A DNA stretch of 64,000 nt from Ga0077527 sp945862135 (GTDB lineage Bacteria > Pseudomonadota > Gammaproteobacteria > Burkholderiales > SG8-41), in assembly GCA_964203275.1 (NCBI GenBank), contig CAXNMF010000004.1, positions 62,001 to 126,000 of the forward strand. The letters run 5' to 3'. The position numbers and the translations under genes were made by a program. The notes under the pieces were generated by a model that made no database searches, was not told the DNA's origin, and saw only the letters and a program-made list of their open reading frames with translations. Below, one piece after another: positions 1 through 8,949 of this stretch (the stretch's first letter is position 1; every line of letters starts with the position of its first letter).

Positions 1-95
1 AGCAGCGTGCCGTCGCGCATCGGAATCTGCACGTTTTTTTCAACGACCAGTTTCATCTTGCGTGGTTGTGAGACTTTGTAGGGTTTGCGATTCAT
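1..95 (-). CDS. N-terminal fragment of a CocE/NonD-type hydrolase (partial)
   Basis: Only the first 31 codons lie in the window; the gene continues beyond the left edge. An ATG at 95 follows an AGGAG ribosome site on the minus strand. The peptide begins MNRKPYKVSQ and reaches VQIPMRDGTLL. An iPMRDG-L stretch shortly after the start is typical of CocE/NonD alpha/beta hydrolases (X-Pro dipeptidyl peptidase S15 superfamily), which cleave esters or amides. The gene lies 65 bases downstream of the Bug-protein gene on the same strand, so they may be cotranscribed. The family call rests on a very short stretch and is tentative. Confidence 0.5.
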   Translation of the reverse strand, partial: MNRKPYKVSQPRKMKLVVEKNVQIPMRDGTL

Positions 96-160
96 AAACG
101 CACTCGCTCCTGGATTTTCAATGATGATCAAGAAGAAAAACGGATAATTGGAAATGACGG

Positions 161-1132
161 TTATTCAGCAACAACCCCAGCCGCCCGGGCCACTTTGCTC
201 CAACGCTCGATCTCGGTGCGGTTGTAGCGGTCATACTCTTCCGGCGTGTTGCCAACCGGTATCGCACCCTGATCGGACAACGTTTTGCTGACGCCTGGAT
301 CATGGAGCGCCTTGACCACGGCCGCATTCAACTTTTCGATTACCGGTCTGGGTGTTTTTGCCGGGGCAAACATGCCGAAGCCGCTGGAAACCAGAAAGTC
401 CTTGAAGCCCTGCTCAATCATCGTCGGAACTTCAGGTGCCGCGGACGACCGCTTTTGCGTCGCCTGCGCAATCATTCGCAAACGGCCGGCGCGTACGAAA
501 TGTATGAAGGCAGGCATGCTCGCGAAAATCATGTGTGCCTGCCCGGCAACAACGTCGCCCGTGGCTGGTCCGACGCCCTTGTACGGCACATGGAGCATTT
601 TTATTCCAGCCGCCGAAGACAACATCTCCATGGCAAGGTGCGTTGAGGTGCCTCGCCCTGGCGTGGCATAGGCCAGCTCCCCAGGACGCAATTTCGCAAG
701 GGCAACCAGTTGCCTGACATCGCGTACGGGCAGTGAGGGATGCACGACCAATGCATTGGGTACGTCTGCAATCAGCGTCACTGGCGAGAAGTCGTTGATG
801 GAGTCATAAGGCAGACTCTTTCTCGCGGCAGGATTGATCACATGTGCGCTCGATACCATGCCGATGGTGTAGCCGTCGGGCGGCGACTTCGCGACAATCG
901 CAGTGCCGAGGGTGCTGCCGGCGCCACCTCGGTTATCGACGAGGATCTGCTGACCCAGATCCTGGGACATTTTGGGGGCAATTACTCGGGCAATGATGTC
1001 CGTGTTCCCCCCGGGCGCGAACGGCACCACCAACCGGATCGGCTTGGTCGGCCAGGATTGCGCTTGGACAAACGCAGACGTCATCAGTCCCGCGAGCAAC
1101 AGGCTCGCGCAAAACACTCGATGCTTGTGCAT
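161..1132 (-). CDS. Bug/TctC-family periplasmic substrate-binding protein
   Basis: Predicted periplasmic receptor that binds a carboxylate-type solute, as in tripartite tricarboxylate transporters (TTT). The 323-residue product has a signal peptide at about residues 1-24 ending near VQAQS. The family signature VPFAPGGNTDIIAR is near residue 37, and DNRGGAG and HVPYKG follow further on. The frame is open further upstream, but ATG 1132 is chosen because GGAGG sits five bases before it and the hydrophobic leader starts there. No TctA/TctB permease genes are adjacent; a hydrolase fragment follows on the same strand. The ligand cannot be inferred. Confidence 0.9.
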   Translation of the reverse strand: MHKHRVFCASLLLAGLMTSAFVQAQSWPTKPIRLVVPFAPGGNTDIIARVIAPKMSQDLGQQILVDNRGGAGSTLGTAIVAKSPPDGYTIGMVSSAHVINPAARKSLPYDSINDFSPVTLIADVPNALVVHPSLPVRDVRQLVALAKLRPGELAYATPGRGTSTHLAMEMLSSAAGIKMLHVPYKGVGPATGDVVAGQAHMIFASMPAFIHFVRAGRLRMIAQATQKRSSAAPEVPTMIEQGFKDFLVSSGFGMFAPAKTPRPVIEKLNAAVVKALHDPGVSKTLSDQGAIPVGNTPEEYDRYNRTEIERWSKVARAAGVVAE

Positions 1133-1382
1133 CATCTCCTCCATTCGTGGAATGGTCGCCGGGCGCAGATGATTTTTATGTTGCGTCCCGTACGATTGAT
1201 TTGCAGTGTAATACGGCTTGCCCGGCCCGCGTAAGGATGTCCAGCATATGACCCAACAAGCCTTCACCGGGATGCTCCTTATTGGTGCGATGTTTGCGCT
1301 GTATCAAAACACCACGACGGGTATGCGACTACCTTGAAGCTGTGAGCGACAGAATCGACTCACCATTTCAACGGAGGCCTAC

Positions 1383-1874
1383 ATGATCAAAGAAGTCAGC
1401 GGCGACCTGCTGCTAACCAAAGCCCAAGCCATTGCCCACGGCGTGGCGCCGAACGACCCGTTCCACACCGGTCTCGCCCTGCAGCTGCGTGAACAATGGC
1501 CGGCGATGTACAAGGATTTCCGGCATTTTTGCCAGTCCAAGCACCCCAAGGCCGGCACCCTTTGGGCATGGATGGGCGCTGACGGCAAGCGCGTCGTCAG
1601 CCTGTTCACCCAGGACGCGATTGAAGGCCATCACGGCGGCACTCCCGGCCCTGCAACGGTGCAACATGTCGGCCACGCGCTGCGCGAACTGGCGAAGCTG
1701 GCGGAAGCGGAAAAATTCACCAGCATCGCCCTGCCGCGCATTGCCACCGGGGTCGGACGGCTGGACTGGAGCGACGTCAAACCGCTGCTGGAACAGCATC
1801 TCGGCGCACTGAAAATCCCGGTCATCGTGTACACCACCTACCACGCCGGACAGCAGGCCAACGAAGGACTCTGA
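1383..1874 (+). CDS. Macro-domain protein (Appr-1-p processing type)
   Basis: Small single-domain protein of 163 residues. The start reads MIKEVSGDLLLTKAQAIAHGVAPN, which matches the GDLL-(x)n-A-x-x-HGV opening of macro domains, and a later ALPRIATGVGRLDW segment matches the phosphate-binding loop. Macro domains bind ADP-ribose, and many remove it from proteins or nucleic acids or hydrolyse ADP-ribose-1''-phosphate. The sequence is closest in style to the DarG/ALC1-like branch, but no DarT-like ADP-ribosyltransferase gene lies next to it. A GGAGG site precedes the ATG. The activity is inferred from the fold only. Confidence 0.8.
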   Translation: MIKEVSGDLLLTKAQAIAHGVAPNDPFHTGLALQLREQWPAMYKDFRHFCQSKHPKAGTLWAWMGADGKRVVSLFTQDAIEGHHGGTPGPATVQHVGHALRELAKLAEAEKFTSIALPRIATGVGRLDWSDVKPLLEQHLGALKIPVIVYTTYHAGQQANEGL

Positions 1875-1958
1875 GGCAGGCAAGCGGCGCGGGCGCACCG
1901 CGCCGCCTCTGGTAATATCGCCGCTCCATACAGCGGCGACCGACCGGAGGAGCAGACC

Positions 1959-2597
1959 ATGATTTACGAAGTGCGCACTTACGACATCAAACCCAAATCC
2001 CTTGGCGAAGTCGAAAAACGTTTCGGCGAAGCCTACGAATTCCGCAAGAAACTCTCGCCACTGGCCGCCTTCTGGCATACCGAAATCGGCCCGCTGAACC
2101 AGATCATCCATGTCTGGCCGTACAAAGACATCGCAGAGCGTGACCGTATCCGCGCCGAGGCCGTGGCTTCCGGCAACTGGCCGCCGAAAATCGGCGAGTT
2201 CATCGTCAACATGCGCTCGGAAATTTTCGTCCCGTTCAAGTTCTCGCCGGAGATCAAGCCCGGCAAGATGGGTCCTTATTTCGAGATGCGCACCTACACC
2301 TTCGCACCCGGCGAACTGGGCAAGATCCAGAGCGTCTGGGAAAAAGCCCTTCCCGAACGCCTGAAAATCAGCCCGCTGGTCGGGATCTGGTATTCGGAGC
2401 TCGGCGGACTGAACCGCTTCACCCATATCTGGGCCTACCCTTCGCTCGACGCCCGCAACGAGACCCGTGAAAAGGCCTCGGCCACCGGCGCCTGGCCGCC
2501 TTCGGCCTATGCCAAGCGCGAAGGCATGCCTGACGCATTGCTGGTCGCGCAGGAAAACAAGATCGTCATGCCGTCGGCTTTTTCGCCGCTGCATTAA
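1959..2597 (+). CDS. NIPSNAP-family protein
   Basis: The 212-residue protein has two homologous halves, each opening with an E-x-RTYxxxP motif (YEVRTYDIKPKSLGEVEK near residue 3 and FEMRTYTFAPGELGKIQ near residue 108). That is the duplicated ferredoxin-like dimeric alpha/beta barrel of NIPSNAP proteins. Function in bacteria is poorly defined; members often sit in catabolic operons. A strong GGAGGAG ribosome site precedes the ATG. The gene heads a tightly spaced run with a VOC protein and an FAD monooxygenase, which suggests a shared role in modifying a small organic substrate. Confidence 0.85.
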   Translation: MIYEVRTYDIKPKSLGEVEKRFGEAYEFRKKLSPLAAFWHTEIGPLNQIIHVWPYKDIAERDRIRAEAVASGNWPPKIGEFIVNMRSEIFVPFKFSPEIKPGKMGPYFEMRTYTFAPGELGKIQSVWEKALPERLKISPLVGIWYSELGGLNRFTHIWAYPSLDARNETREKASATGAWPPSAYAKREGMPDALLVAQENKIVMPSAFSPLH

Positions 2598-2624
2598 GCC
2601 GCTGCAGGAAACCAGGAGCGGCGC

Positions 2625-3071
2625 ATGCCCGTCGGCAAGCTTGATCATTATTCGATCCGCACGCTCGACATCGAGGCATCGCGCCGCTTTTACACGGAAG
2701 TCATGGGATTTTCGGTGGGCTTCCGTCCGCCGTTCAAGTTCCCCGGCATCTGGCTCTACAACGGCACGCAGTATCCGGAGACCACCGGCGTCGTGCACAT
2801 CATCGGCATCGACCCTGACGATCCGCAGGGGCTGAAGGATTATCTGGGCGACCGCGACATCGCATCACTGCAGGGCACCGGTACGGTCGACCACATGGCG
2901 TTCATCGCGACCGGCCTTGCCGACATGCGCACGCGCCTGCAAGAGCACAACATTGCATGCCGTGAGCGGACAGTACCGTCGCTGGGCATTCATCAGGTGT
3001 TTTTCGAAGATCCGAGCGGCGTCACCATCGAGCTGAATTACCCCGCAGCCGAAGCCGCATCGGCCGCCTGA
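2625..3071 (+). CDS. VOC-superfamily (glyoxalase/dioxygenase-like) protein
   Basis: A 148-residue vicinal-oxygen-chelate protein. The start KLDHYSIRTLDIEASRRFYTEVMGF is the typical first beta-alpha-beta-beta-beta module, with a metal-binding His near residue 8. A second module contains VDHMAFIATGLADMRTRL, and the C-terminal QVFFEDPSGVTIELNY holds the usual metal-ligand Glu. The His/His/Glu set looks intact, so metal-dependent lyase, isomerase or dioxygenase chemistry is possible. It lies 27 bases after the NIPSNAP gene and 3 bases before the FAD monooxygenase gene, so cotranscription is very likely. The exact substrate is unknown. Confidence 0.85.
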   Translation: MPVGKLDHYSIRTLDIEASRRFYTEVMGFSVGFRPPFKFPGIWLYNGTQYPETTGVVHIIGIDPDDPQGLKDYLGDRDIASLQGTGTVDHMAFIATGLADMRTRLQEHNIACRERTVPSLGIHQVFFEDPSGVTIELNYPAAEAASAA

Positions 3072-3074
3072 GCC

Positions 3075-4313
3075 ATGACCGCTGCATCACGCGCGCCACG
3101 CGCAATCGTGATTGGCGGTTCGCTGGGCGGCCTGTTCGCCGCCAACCTTTTGCATCGGCAGGGTTGGGATGTCGAGGTCTACGAACAATCTGCAGAACCC
3201 CTCGCAGGCCGCGGCGCGGGCATCATTACCCACCCCGACCTGTTCGCCGCGCTTGAACGCATCGGCATCGCCGTGGATGACTCCATCGGCGTTGATATTG
3301 CAGGCCGGATCGCGTTCGATCACAACGGCTCCGTATTGGGAACGCTGGATATCCGGCAATGCCTGACAACATGGGGCCGCTTGCATACGCTACTGCTGGA
3401 CGCCTTTCCGGCCGACCGTTACCACCTCGGTCACGCCTGCACAGGCATCGAACAGGATGCGGCATCAGCGACAGCCCGTTTTCGCAACGGCACGAGCGCA
3501 AGCGGTGAACTGCTGATTGGCGCCGACGGCATCCGTTCCGCCGTGCGCAGCCAGCTCGCGCCGGATACGCGTCCGGTATATGCGGGCTACATCGCCTGGC
3601 GCGGCCTAGTCGAGGAAAACGCGCTGTCTGCGGACACACATCGTGATCTATTCCCCAAATTCGCTTTCAGCCTCGCCGAACGGGAACACATGCTCGGTTA
3701 TCCGGTAGCCGGTTTCGACAATTCGACGCGCGCCGGCAAACGCTGTTTCAACTTTGTCTGGTACCGTCCCACGAATGTGGAACGCGAACTGCCACTGCTG
3801 TGCACCGACATACACGGCAAGCAGCACGACATGTCGATTCCGCCGCCGCTGCTGCGCCCGGACACCGTCGATGCCATGCGCAGGGCTGCGCGGGAACATC
3901 TCTCGCCGCAATTCGCCGAAGTCGTCGAAAAAACCCGACAACCGTTTTTCCAGGCCATTTTCGATCTCGAATCGGCAACGATGCATCGTGGCCGCATTGC
4001 CTTGTTGGGTGATGCCGCGTTCGTCGCCCGGCCCCATTGCGGCATGGGTGTATCGAAGGCCGCCGGCGACGCACTGGCGCTGTCCGGCCTGTTGCGCAGT
4101 CATGAAAACAATCCGCTCAGGGCCTTGCCCGCCTATTCCGCTGATCGTGTGCGCTTCGGCAATGCCGTGGTTGCCCATGCGCGCGAACTCGGCGCCTACC
4201 TGCAGGCCTGCGACCGTGACGATGCGGCTGCCCTCGCCATGCGCGCCCGTGCGGCCCACCTGCACACCGCCGCCGCCGTCATGCGTGACATTGCCGTCAC
4301 GCGTGAATTTTGA
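3075..4313 (+). CDS. FAD-dependent monooxygenase (aromatic hydroxylase type)
   Basis: The 412-residue protein resembles class A flavoprotein hydroxylases, closest in feel to 2,6-dihydroxypyridine 3-monooxygenase-like enzymes. The N-terminal dinucleotide motif is AIVIGGSLGGLFAANLL (residues 10-26) followed by the acidic VEVYEQS strand. LLIGADGIRSAVR is the second FAD/NADPH motif, and LLGDAAFVARPHCGMGVSKAAGDA is the GD motif that contacts the FAD ribityl chain. Such enzymes hydroxylate an electron-rich ring with NAD(P)H and O2. The gene is cotranscribed with VOC and NIPSNAP genes, and a molybdenum hydroxylase cluster follows about 0.9 kb downstream. Confidence 0.85.
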   Translation: MTAASRAPRAIVIGGSLGGLFAANLLHRQGWDVEVYEQSAEPLAGRGAGIITHPDLFAALERIGIAVDDSIGVDIAGRIAFDHNGSVLGTLDIRQCLTTWGRLHTLLLDAFPADRYHLGHACTGIEQDAASATARFRNGTSASGELLIGADGIRSAVRSQLAPDTRPVYAGYIAWRGLVEENALSADTHRDLFPKFAFSLAEREHMLGYPVAGFDNSTRAGKRCFNFVWYRPTNVERELPLLCTDIHGKQHDMSIPPPLLRPDTVDAMRRAAREHLSPQFAEVVEKTRQPFFQAIFDLESATMHRGRIALLGDAAFVARPHCGMGVSKAAGDALALSGLLRSHENNPLRALPAYSADRVRFGNAVVAHARELGAYLQACDRDDAAALAMRARAAHLHTAAAVMRDIAVTREF

Positions 4314-4368
4314 AGGCACAAAAGCTTAGAATCAGCTTGCGCGACATGCGCCGAACGGAGCCATCCGC

Positions 4369-4752
4369 ATGAACGTAACACCGGTATACGCCAGCATCCT
4401 GGGCCTGCTGTTCGTTGGGCTGAGCTTCCGCACGATCAGGCTGCGGCGCAGACTTCATGTCGCCCTCGGCGACAACGACAATGCAGAATTGCGCCGCGCC
4501 ATGCGCGTGCACGCCAATTTTGCCGAATACGTACCGCTGACCCTGCTGCTGGTGTTTTTTGTGGAAATGGACGGATCACCCGCCGCATGGGTGCACGCGC
4601 TGTGCCTGGCCCTGATGTGCGGGCGACTGCTGCATGCCTGGGGCGTCAGTCAAGTCCGGGAAAACTTCCGCTTTCGCGTCACGGGCATGGTGCTGACTTT
4701 CGGTACCATCATGGCCGCCGGAGCGACCATCGTGCTCACAAGGATTTTCTGA
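4369..4752 (+). CDS. MAPEG-family membrane protein
   Basis: A 127-residue protein with about four hydrophobic segments. The central ELRRAMRVHANFAEYVPLTLLL matches the MAPEG signature (R-x-x-HxNxxEY/FxP). The family covers membrane-associated eicosanoid and glutathione-metabolism proteins; bacterial members are mostly uncharacterised, some glutathione S-transferase-like. The ATG follows CGGAG. The gene converges on the small minus-strand gene ending at 4762, with only nine bases between the stops. The family assignment is firm and the biochemical role is open. Confidence 0.88.
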   Translation: MNVTPVYASILGLLFVGLSFRTIRLRRRLHVALGDNDNAELRRAMRVHANFAEYVPLTLLLVFFVEMDGSPAAWVHALCLALMCGRLLHAWGVSQVRENFRFRVTGMVLTFGTIMAAGATIVLTRIF

Positions 4753-4761
4753 CGACCGGAA

Positions 4762-5037
4762 TCAGCGCCGGTATTCCCCGGGATTCAGTCGGTCGATATC
4801 CGCCTGCACCTGCTCGCGGCTGCGCTCGTAAACAATCTCGCGCCCCATCACCGACCCGGCATAGGCCATGCCGTTGCGCGTGGGCGTCAATTCGCACTTG
4901 ACGCTGTGCACGCCGCTGCCGAGCACCACCTGGATCGAGGACGGCCGCTTGTCGAATACCACGACGTCCATCAGCTGCTTGGTTTCGGTAACACGCACCT
5001 TGATGGTTTCGTTGATCAATTCGGCATCCCGGGTCAA
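4762..5037 (-). CDS. Small conserved-looking hypothetical protein
   Basis: A 91-residue soluble protein with no signal peptide or membrane segment. It reads as a beta-rich protein (TIKVRVTETKQLMDVVVFDKRPSSIQVVLG) with an Arg/Glu-rich C-terminal helix (REIVYERSREQVQADIDRL). The frame has no ATG near its 5' end. The TTG at 5037 is the first possible start after an in-frame stop, with only a weak ribosome site, so the start is uncertain. I do not recognise the family. Confidence 0.55.
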   Translation of the reverse strand: MTRDAELINETIKVRVTETKQLMDVVVFDKRPSSIQVVLGSGVHSVKCELTPTRNGMAYAGSVMGREIVYERSREQVQADIDRLNPGEYRR

Positions 5038-5217
5038 TCGTTGATCGAAAACTGCACAACGCTGAAATCCAGCTTAGCCGACCCATCCGGGCAGGGCAAG
5101 CGGCGCACGGAGGGCAAAGAGAAAACCTCTGCCGAATCCGCCCAAATTGGGCGGGCCTGACGGTCAGCGCTTCCCTTATAATTTCGGCCTTTCCCGCTTC
5201 CCCTCCCCGAGACTGAC

Positions 5218-5697
5218 ATGCTGATCAAATTCACGCTCAACGGCGACCCTGTTGAGGTTCACCTGAAATCCGCGGACCGCCTGCTCGTCGACGTGTTGCG
5301 CGAAGACCTGCAAATGACCGGCACCAAACACGGCTGCGGCATCGGCGCCTGCGGCACCTGTACCGTGATCATCGACGGCGCGCCGGTTTCTTCATGCCTG
5401 CAACTGGCCGCACTGTGTGACGGCACCAAGGTGCGCACCGTCGAAGGACTGGATCAAGCCGGCGTACTGCACCCAGTGCAACAGGCCTTCATCAACAAGT
5501 CGGCGATGCAATGCGGCATCTGCATCCCGGGGCATGTGATGCAGTGTGTATCGCTGCTCGAAAAAAAACCCGATCCCAGCGAACAGGACATCCGCGAGAG
5601 TGCGGACAGCGTGTATTGCCGCTGCACCGGCTACGTGAAAATCATGGATGCCTATCGTGAAGCATCAGCGCTGCTGAAAAAGGCGGGCAAGGCATGA
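5218..5697 (+). CDS. 2Fe-2S subunit of a molybdenum hydroxylase (CoxS/XdhA type)
   Basis: The 159-residue small subunit of a xanthine-dehydrogenase-family enzyme. The first plant-type [2Fe-2S] site is GCGIGACGTCTV (residues 40-51) and the second, alpha-helical site is CGIC near 99 together with CRCTGY near 140. It carries electrons from the molybdenum centre towards FAD. The stop overlaps the start of the large-subunit gene by four bases (ATGA), which indicates translational coupling. Length and motif order are complete for the family. Confidence 0.95.
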   Translation: MLIKFTLNGDPVEVHLKSADRLLVDVLREDLQMTGTKHGCGIGACGTCTVIIDGAPVSSCLQLAALCDGTKVRTVEGLDQAGVLHPVQQAFINKSAMQCGICIPGHVMQCVSLLEKKPDPSEQDIRESADSVYCRCTGYVKIMDAYREASALLKKAGKA

Positions 5698-8258
5698 GCA
5701 ACCGTCACCAGAACCTGCGCGACCCCAAATTCGAATCCGGCCTGCTGGTAGTCGGCAAGGACGTCCCGCGCACCGATGCACAGCCCAAAGTCACCGGCGC
5801 TTCGCAATATGTCGCCGACCTGCACATGCCAGGCATGTTGTACGCCGCGGTGCTGCGCAGCCCGCACGCCAATGCGCGCATCCTGTCGATCGACACCAGC
5901 GCCGCGCGCGCGATGCCCGGCGTCAAGGCCGTGGTCACCGGCGAAGACACCGCCAAGCGCAAATGGGGCGCCTTCCGGCCCGATCTCTATCCATTGGCCA
6001 TCGGTCGTGTGCGTTATGTCGGTGACGAAGTCGCTGCGGTCGCTGCAACCGATCCGGAAACCGCGCGCGCCGCGGTTGATCGCATTGTTGTTCAATATGA
6101 ACCGCTGCCCGCGGTATTTTCTCTTGATGAAGCCATGGCGGCCGGTGCGCCATTGGTGCATGACGATGCTCCGGGCAATGTTGCCCATGAATTTGCGTTT
6201 GAGCGCGGCGAAGTGGATGCCGGCTTCAAGGCCTCCGACGTGGTTGTCGAAGGCACCTGGGATTCGATCCGCCAGTGGCATTCCTCGCTGGAAACCATCG
6301 GCTGCGTCGCGCACTGGACCAACAACCGGGTGACGATGTGGTGCAACACGCAGACCCCCTTCCTCGCCCGCGGTCGTTATTCTGTTGCACTGGGTGTTCC
6401 GGAATCACAGGTGCGGGTGATCCAGACCGAAGTCGGCGGCGGTTTCGGCGGCAAGTCCGGCGATGACAACTGTTCGGTGATCGCAGCGATCCTCGCGCGC
6501 AAGGCCGGTCGCCCGGTCAAACTGATCCACACCCGTGAAGAAGAGTTCCTCGCCAGCCATCCGCGCATGCCCATGCGTTACTGGGTGCGCCTGGGTTTCT
6601 CCAAGGCGGGCAAGGTGCTGGCCAAGGAAATCCGCATGTGGGCCGACAACGGCGCCTATACCGGAAAATCCCAGGCGATTCTTGGTGCCGCAACGGTGCG
6701 TCATGACGCGCTGTATAAATATCCGAATGCCCGTGCGAAATCGACGCTGCTTTATACCAACCTGGTACCGACTGGCGCCTTCCGCGGTTTCGGCAACCCG
6801 TCAGCCGACTGGGCCGTCGAGCAGGCCTGGGATCTCGCCGCCGAGGAACTGAAGATCGACGTTGTTGATCTGTTGCGCATGAACGCCGTTGAAGAAGGCG
6901 ACGTCTCACCGCACAACCACAAGATCACCAGCGGCGAACTGCGCCAGTGCATCGACAAGGCCGCCGAGCTGATTCAGTGGAAGGACAAACGCAAGACGCA
7001 CAAACCGGATACCGGCCTCGGCATGGGCTGCAGCATCCACGTCAACGGTCGCCGCAGTTTTGGCGACTGGGACGGCAGTTCAGCCATCGTTCGCATCAAC
7101 GAAGACGGCCGCGCCACCATCATCACCGGTGAAGGCGAAATCGGCCAGGGCACTCTGACCGTGCTGCGGCAGATCGCCGCCGAAGAATTGTGCATGCCTT
7201 ATGACGACATCGACATCACCCGGCCCGACACCGATGTGCACCCGCACTCGCTGGGCGCGCTGGCCAGCCGCGTGACGTACGTTGCCGGCAATGCCGTCAA
7301 ACGCGCCGCAGCGGAAGCTTACAAACAGCTGATGGCGGCAGCGTCCGAGCAGTTCAAAAAACCGATTGATGAACTCACCATCATCAACGGCCAGATCGGC
7401 CCGCGCAAAGGTGCCGAAAGCGAATTCAAACCGATCAGTGCTGTTGTTCGCGCCAACATCTATAAACGCGGCGGCGAAGCCATTGTCGGCGTCGGCAACT
7501 GGGACAACCCCTCGGAGTTTCCGGATCACAGCCGCTACGGCAATGAATCCGGCGCCTATAACTTTGCCGCGCAGGCGGTTGAAGTCGAAGTGGACCGCGG
7601 CACCGGCCAAGTGAAACTGAACGAGATTTCGGCTGTGGTCGATTGCGGCACGGTCATCCACCCGTCCGCCGCACAGGGTCAGGTTGAAGGCGCCGTGGTG
7701 CAGGGCATCGGCCTGGCAATGATCGAACATTTCGACTGGCATCAGGGCACGCCTACCGATCCGCAATACATCGACTACCCGCTGCCGTCCGCAGACTTTG
7801 TGCCGAAGATGCACGTCGCGTTTGCCGATTCCTACGAGCCCTCGGGTCCGTTCGGCGCCAAGGGCCTCGGCGAGATTGGTCTTGATGCGATTCCCGCAGC
7901 AATCGCCAATGCGATTGCCGATGCGGTCGGCGTACGCATCTACGCATTGCCGATCACTGCCGAAAAAATCCATCGCGCGCTGCATCCGGAACTGTATGCC
8001 GAAGAAGACAAAACACCGGCAGCACCGCCCAAAGGCGGCGTGTGGTCGCGGCTGGTCACCGGCCGGCCCTCAGGTGTGCGTCCTTCGCAACCGGAACTGC
8101 TGCAACCGAAGAGCGTTGATGAAGCAGTGAAGCTCTATGCCGAAGGTGACACCGCCATTGTTTCCGGCGGCATGTCGCACGCAATCCGCCGCGAACGCAC
8201 CGGTTACCCGCAGGCCAAACGCCTGATGGTCGTCAACCGCATCCCGGAACTGCTGTGA
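5694..8258 (+). CDS. Molybdopterin-binding subunit of a Mo hydroxylase, fused to the start of its FAD domain
   Basis: The 854-residue product covers the complete CoxL/XdhC-type subunit. It has the N-terminal hammerhead domain, GGGFGGKSGDD near residue 245, GAFRGFG near 362, EGEIGQGT near 482 and GAKGLGEIGL near 720, which contains the catalytic Glu. No CO-dehydrogenase active-site Cys loop is seen, so it should be a hydroxylase of an aromatic or heteroaromatic substrate. Beyond about residue 790 the sequence (PELLQPKSVDEAVKLYAEGD, then a GGMS loop) is the beginning of a CoxM-type FAD domain. TGA 8256 then stops the frame. The rest of the FAD domain continues from 8257 in the next frame, so the intact protein would be a CoxL-CoxM fusion of about 1084 residues. 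Confidence 0.9.
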   Translation: MSNRHQNLRDPKFESGLLVVGKDVPRTDAQPKVTGASQYVADLHMPGMLYAAVLRSPHANARILSIDTSAARAMPGVKAVVTGEDTAKRKWGAFRPDLYPLAIGRVRYVGDEVAAVAATDPETARAAVDRIVVQYEPLPAVFSLDEAMAAGAPLVHDDAPGNVAHEFAFERGEVDAGFKASDVVVEGTWDSIRQWHSSLETIGCVAHWTNNRVTMWCNTQTPFLARGRYSVALGVPESQVRVIQTEVGGGFGGKSGDDNCSVIAAILARKAGRPVKLIHTREEEFLASHPRMPMRYWVRLGFSKAGKVLAKEIRMWADNGAYTGKSQAILGAATVRHDALYKYPNARAKSTLLYTNLVPTGAFRGFGNPSADWAVEQAWDLAAEELKIDVVDLLRMNAVEEGDVSPHNHKITSGELRQCIDKAAELIQWKDKRKTHKPDTGLGMGCSIHVNGRRSFGDWDGSSAIVRINEDGRATIITGEGEIGQGTLTVLRQIAAEELCMPYDDIDITRPDTDVHPHSLGALASRVTYVAGNAVKRAAAEAYKQLMAAASEQFKKPIDELTIINGQIGPRKGAESEFKPISAVVRANIYKRGGEAIVGVGNWDNPSEFPDHSRYGNESGAYNFAAQAVEVEVDRGTGQVKLNEISAVVDCGTVIHPSAAQGQVEGAVVQGIGLAMIEHFDWHQGTPTDPQYIDYPLPSADFVPKMHVAFADSYEPSGPFGAKGLGEIGLDAIPAAIANAIADAVGVRIYALPITAEKIHRALHPELYAEEDKTPAAPPKGGVWSRLVTGRPSGVRPSQPELLQPKSVDEAVKLYAEGDTAIVSGGMSHAIRRERTGYPQAKRLMVVNRIPELL

Positions 8259-8949
8259 AATAATCAATAAAAACAATATTTTACGTATTGGCTCTGCAGT
8301 GAACCAGCAGGCGCTGTACGAATTGCCCGGACTGCGCGAGCAGTGGGCCGTGCTGGCTGAGTCGCTTGACGCCGCGGGCCATACCCGCGTGCGGCAGATG
8401 ACCACTGTCGGCGGCAGCGTTGGCCCGCTGATCGGCGGCTTTGATCTGCCGGTGGCATTGGTCGCGCTGAATGCGCATGTCGTCACCACCACTGCTGCAG
8501 CCGGACAAAAAACGTATGCACTGACCGAAGCCTTTGACAAACGTTTCGCCAAGGATGAAATGCTGGTTGCCGTTGAAATCGATGCCCTGCCTGCACGCAG
8601 CGGCTCGGCCTTCCACAAGTTCCTGCCGCGCGGCGTGATGGAAACACCTACGGCAAATGCCGCGGCTACTGTAACGCTCGATGTGAACGGCAAATGCGTC
8701 GCCGCCCGACTGGTGGTCGGCGCCGTCAGCTGGAAGCCGATCGTTGTCGATCTGACATCGCTCAATGGCTCAGCGTTCGACGAAGCGCAAATTCGCGCTG
8801 CAGTCAAACCGGTTCGCGAACTTGCGCAACCGCTGAGCAACGTTCGCGGCTCCGCGATGTACAAACGCAATATGGCTGTGGAGATCGGTGCACGCACGCT
8901 GATCCGTGCGTGGCAAAAAGCAATGCAAAACCCACTCCGTTCGCCCTGA
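8257..8949 (+). pseudogene. Frame-shifted remainder of the CoxM-like FAD domain
   Basis: Reading from GAA 8257, one base out of the preceding frame, gives EIINKNNILRIGSAVNQQ and then VRQMTTVGGSVGPLIGGFDLP. The latter corresponds to the second flavin-binding loop of CO-dehydrogenase M-type FAD subunits. The C-terminal FAD-subunit domain (TANAAATVTLDVNGK...) follows to the stop at 8949. Removing one base at 8256 joins this part seamlessly to the upstream gene, so this is the second part of one fused protein rather than a separate gene. An ATG-like start for independent translation is weak. The stop codon is supplied by a palindromic repeat. Confidence 0.8.

Noticed and set aside
8248..8260. Programmed +1 frameshift at CTG CTG TGA A, as in prfB
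   Set aside because: The P-site Leu tRNA could not re-pair after a +1 slip (UGU), and no Shine-Dalgarno-like stimulator precedes the stop. A plain one-base indel is simpler.
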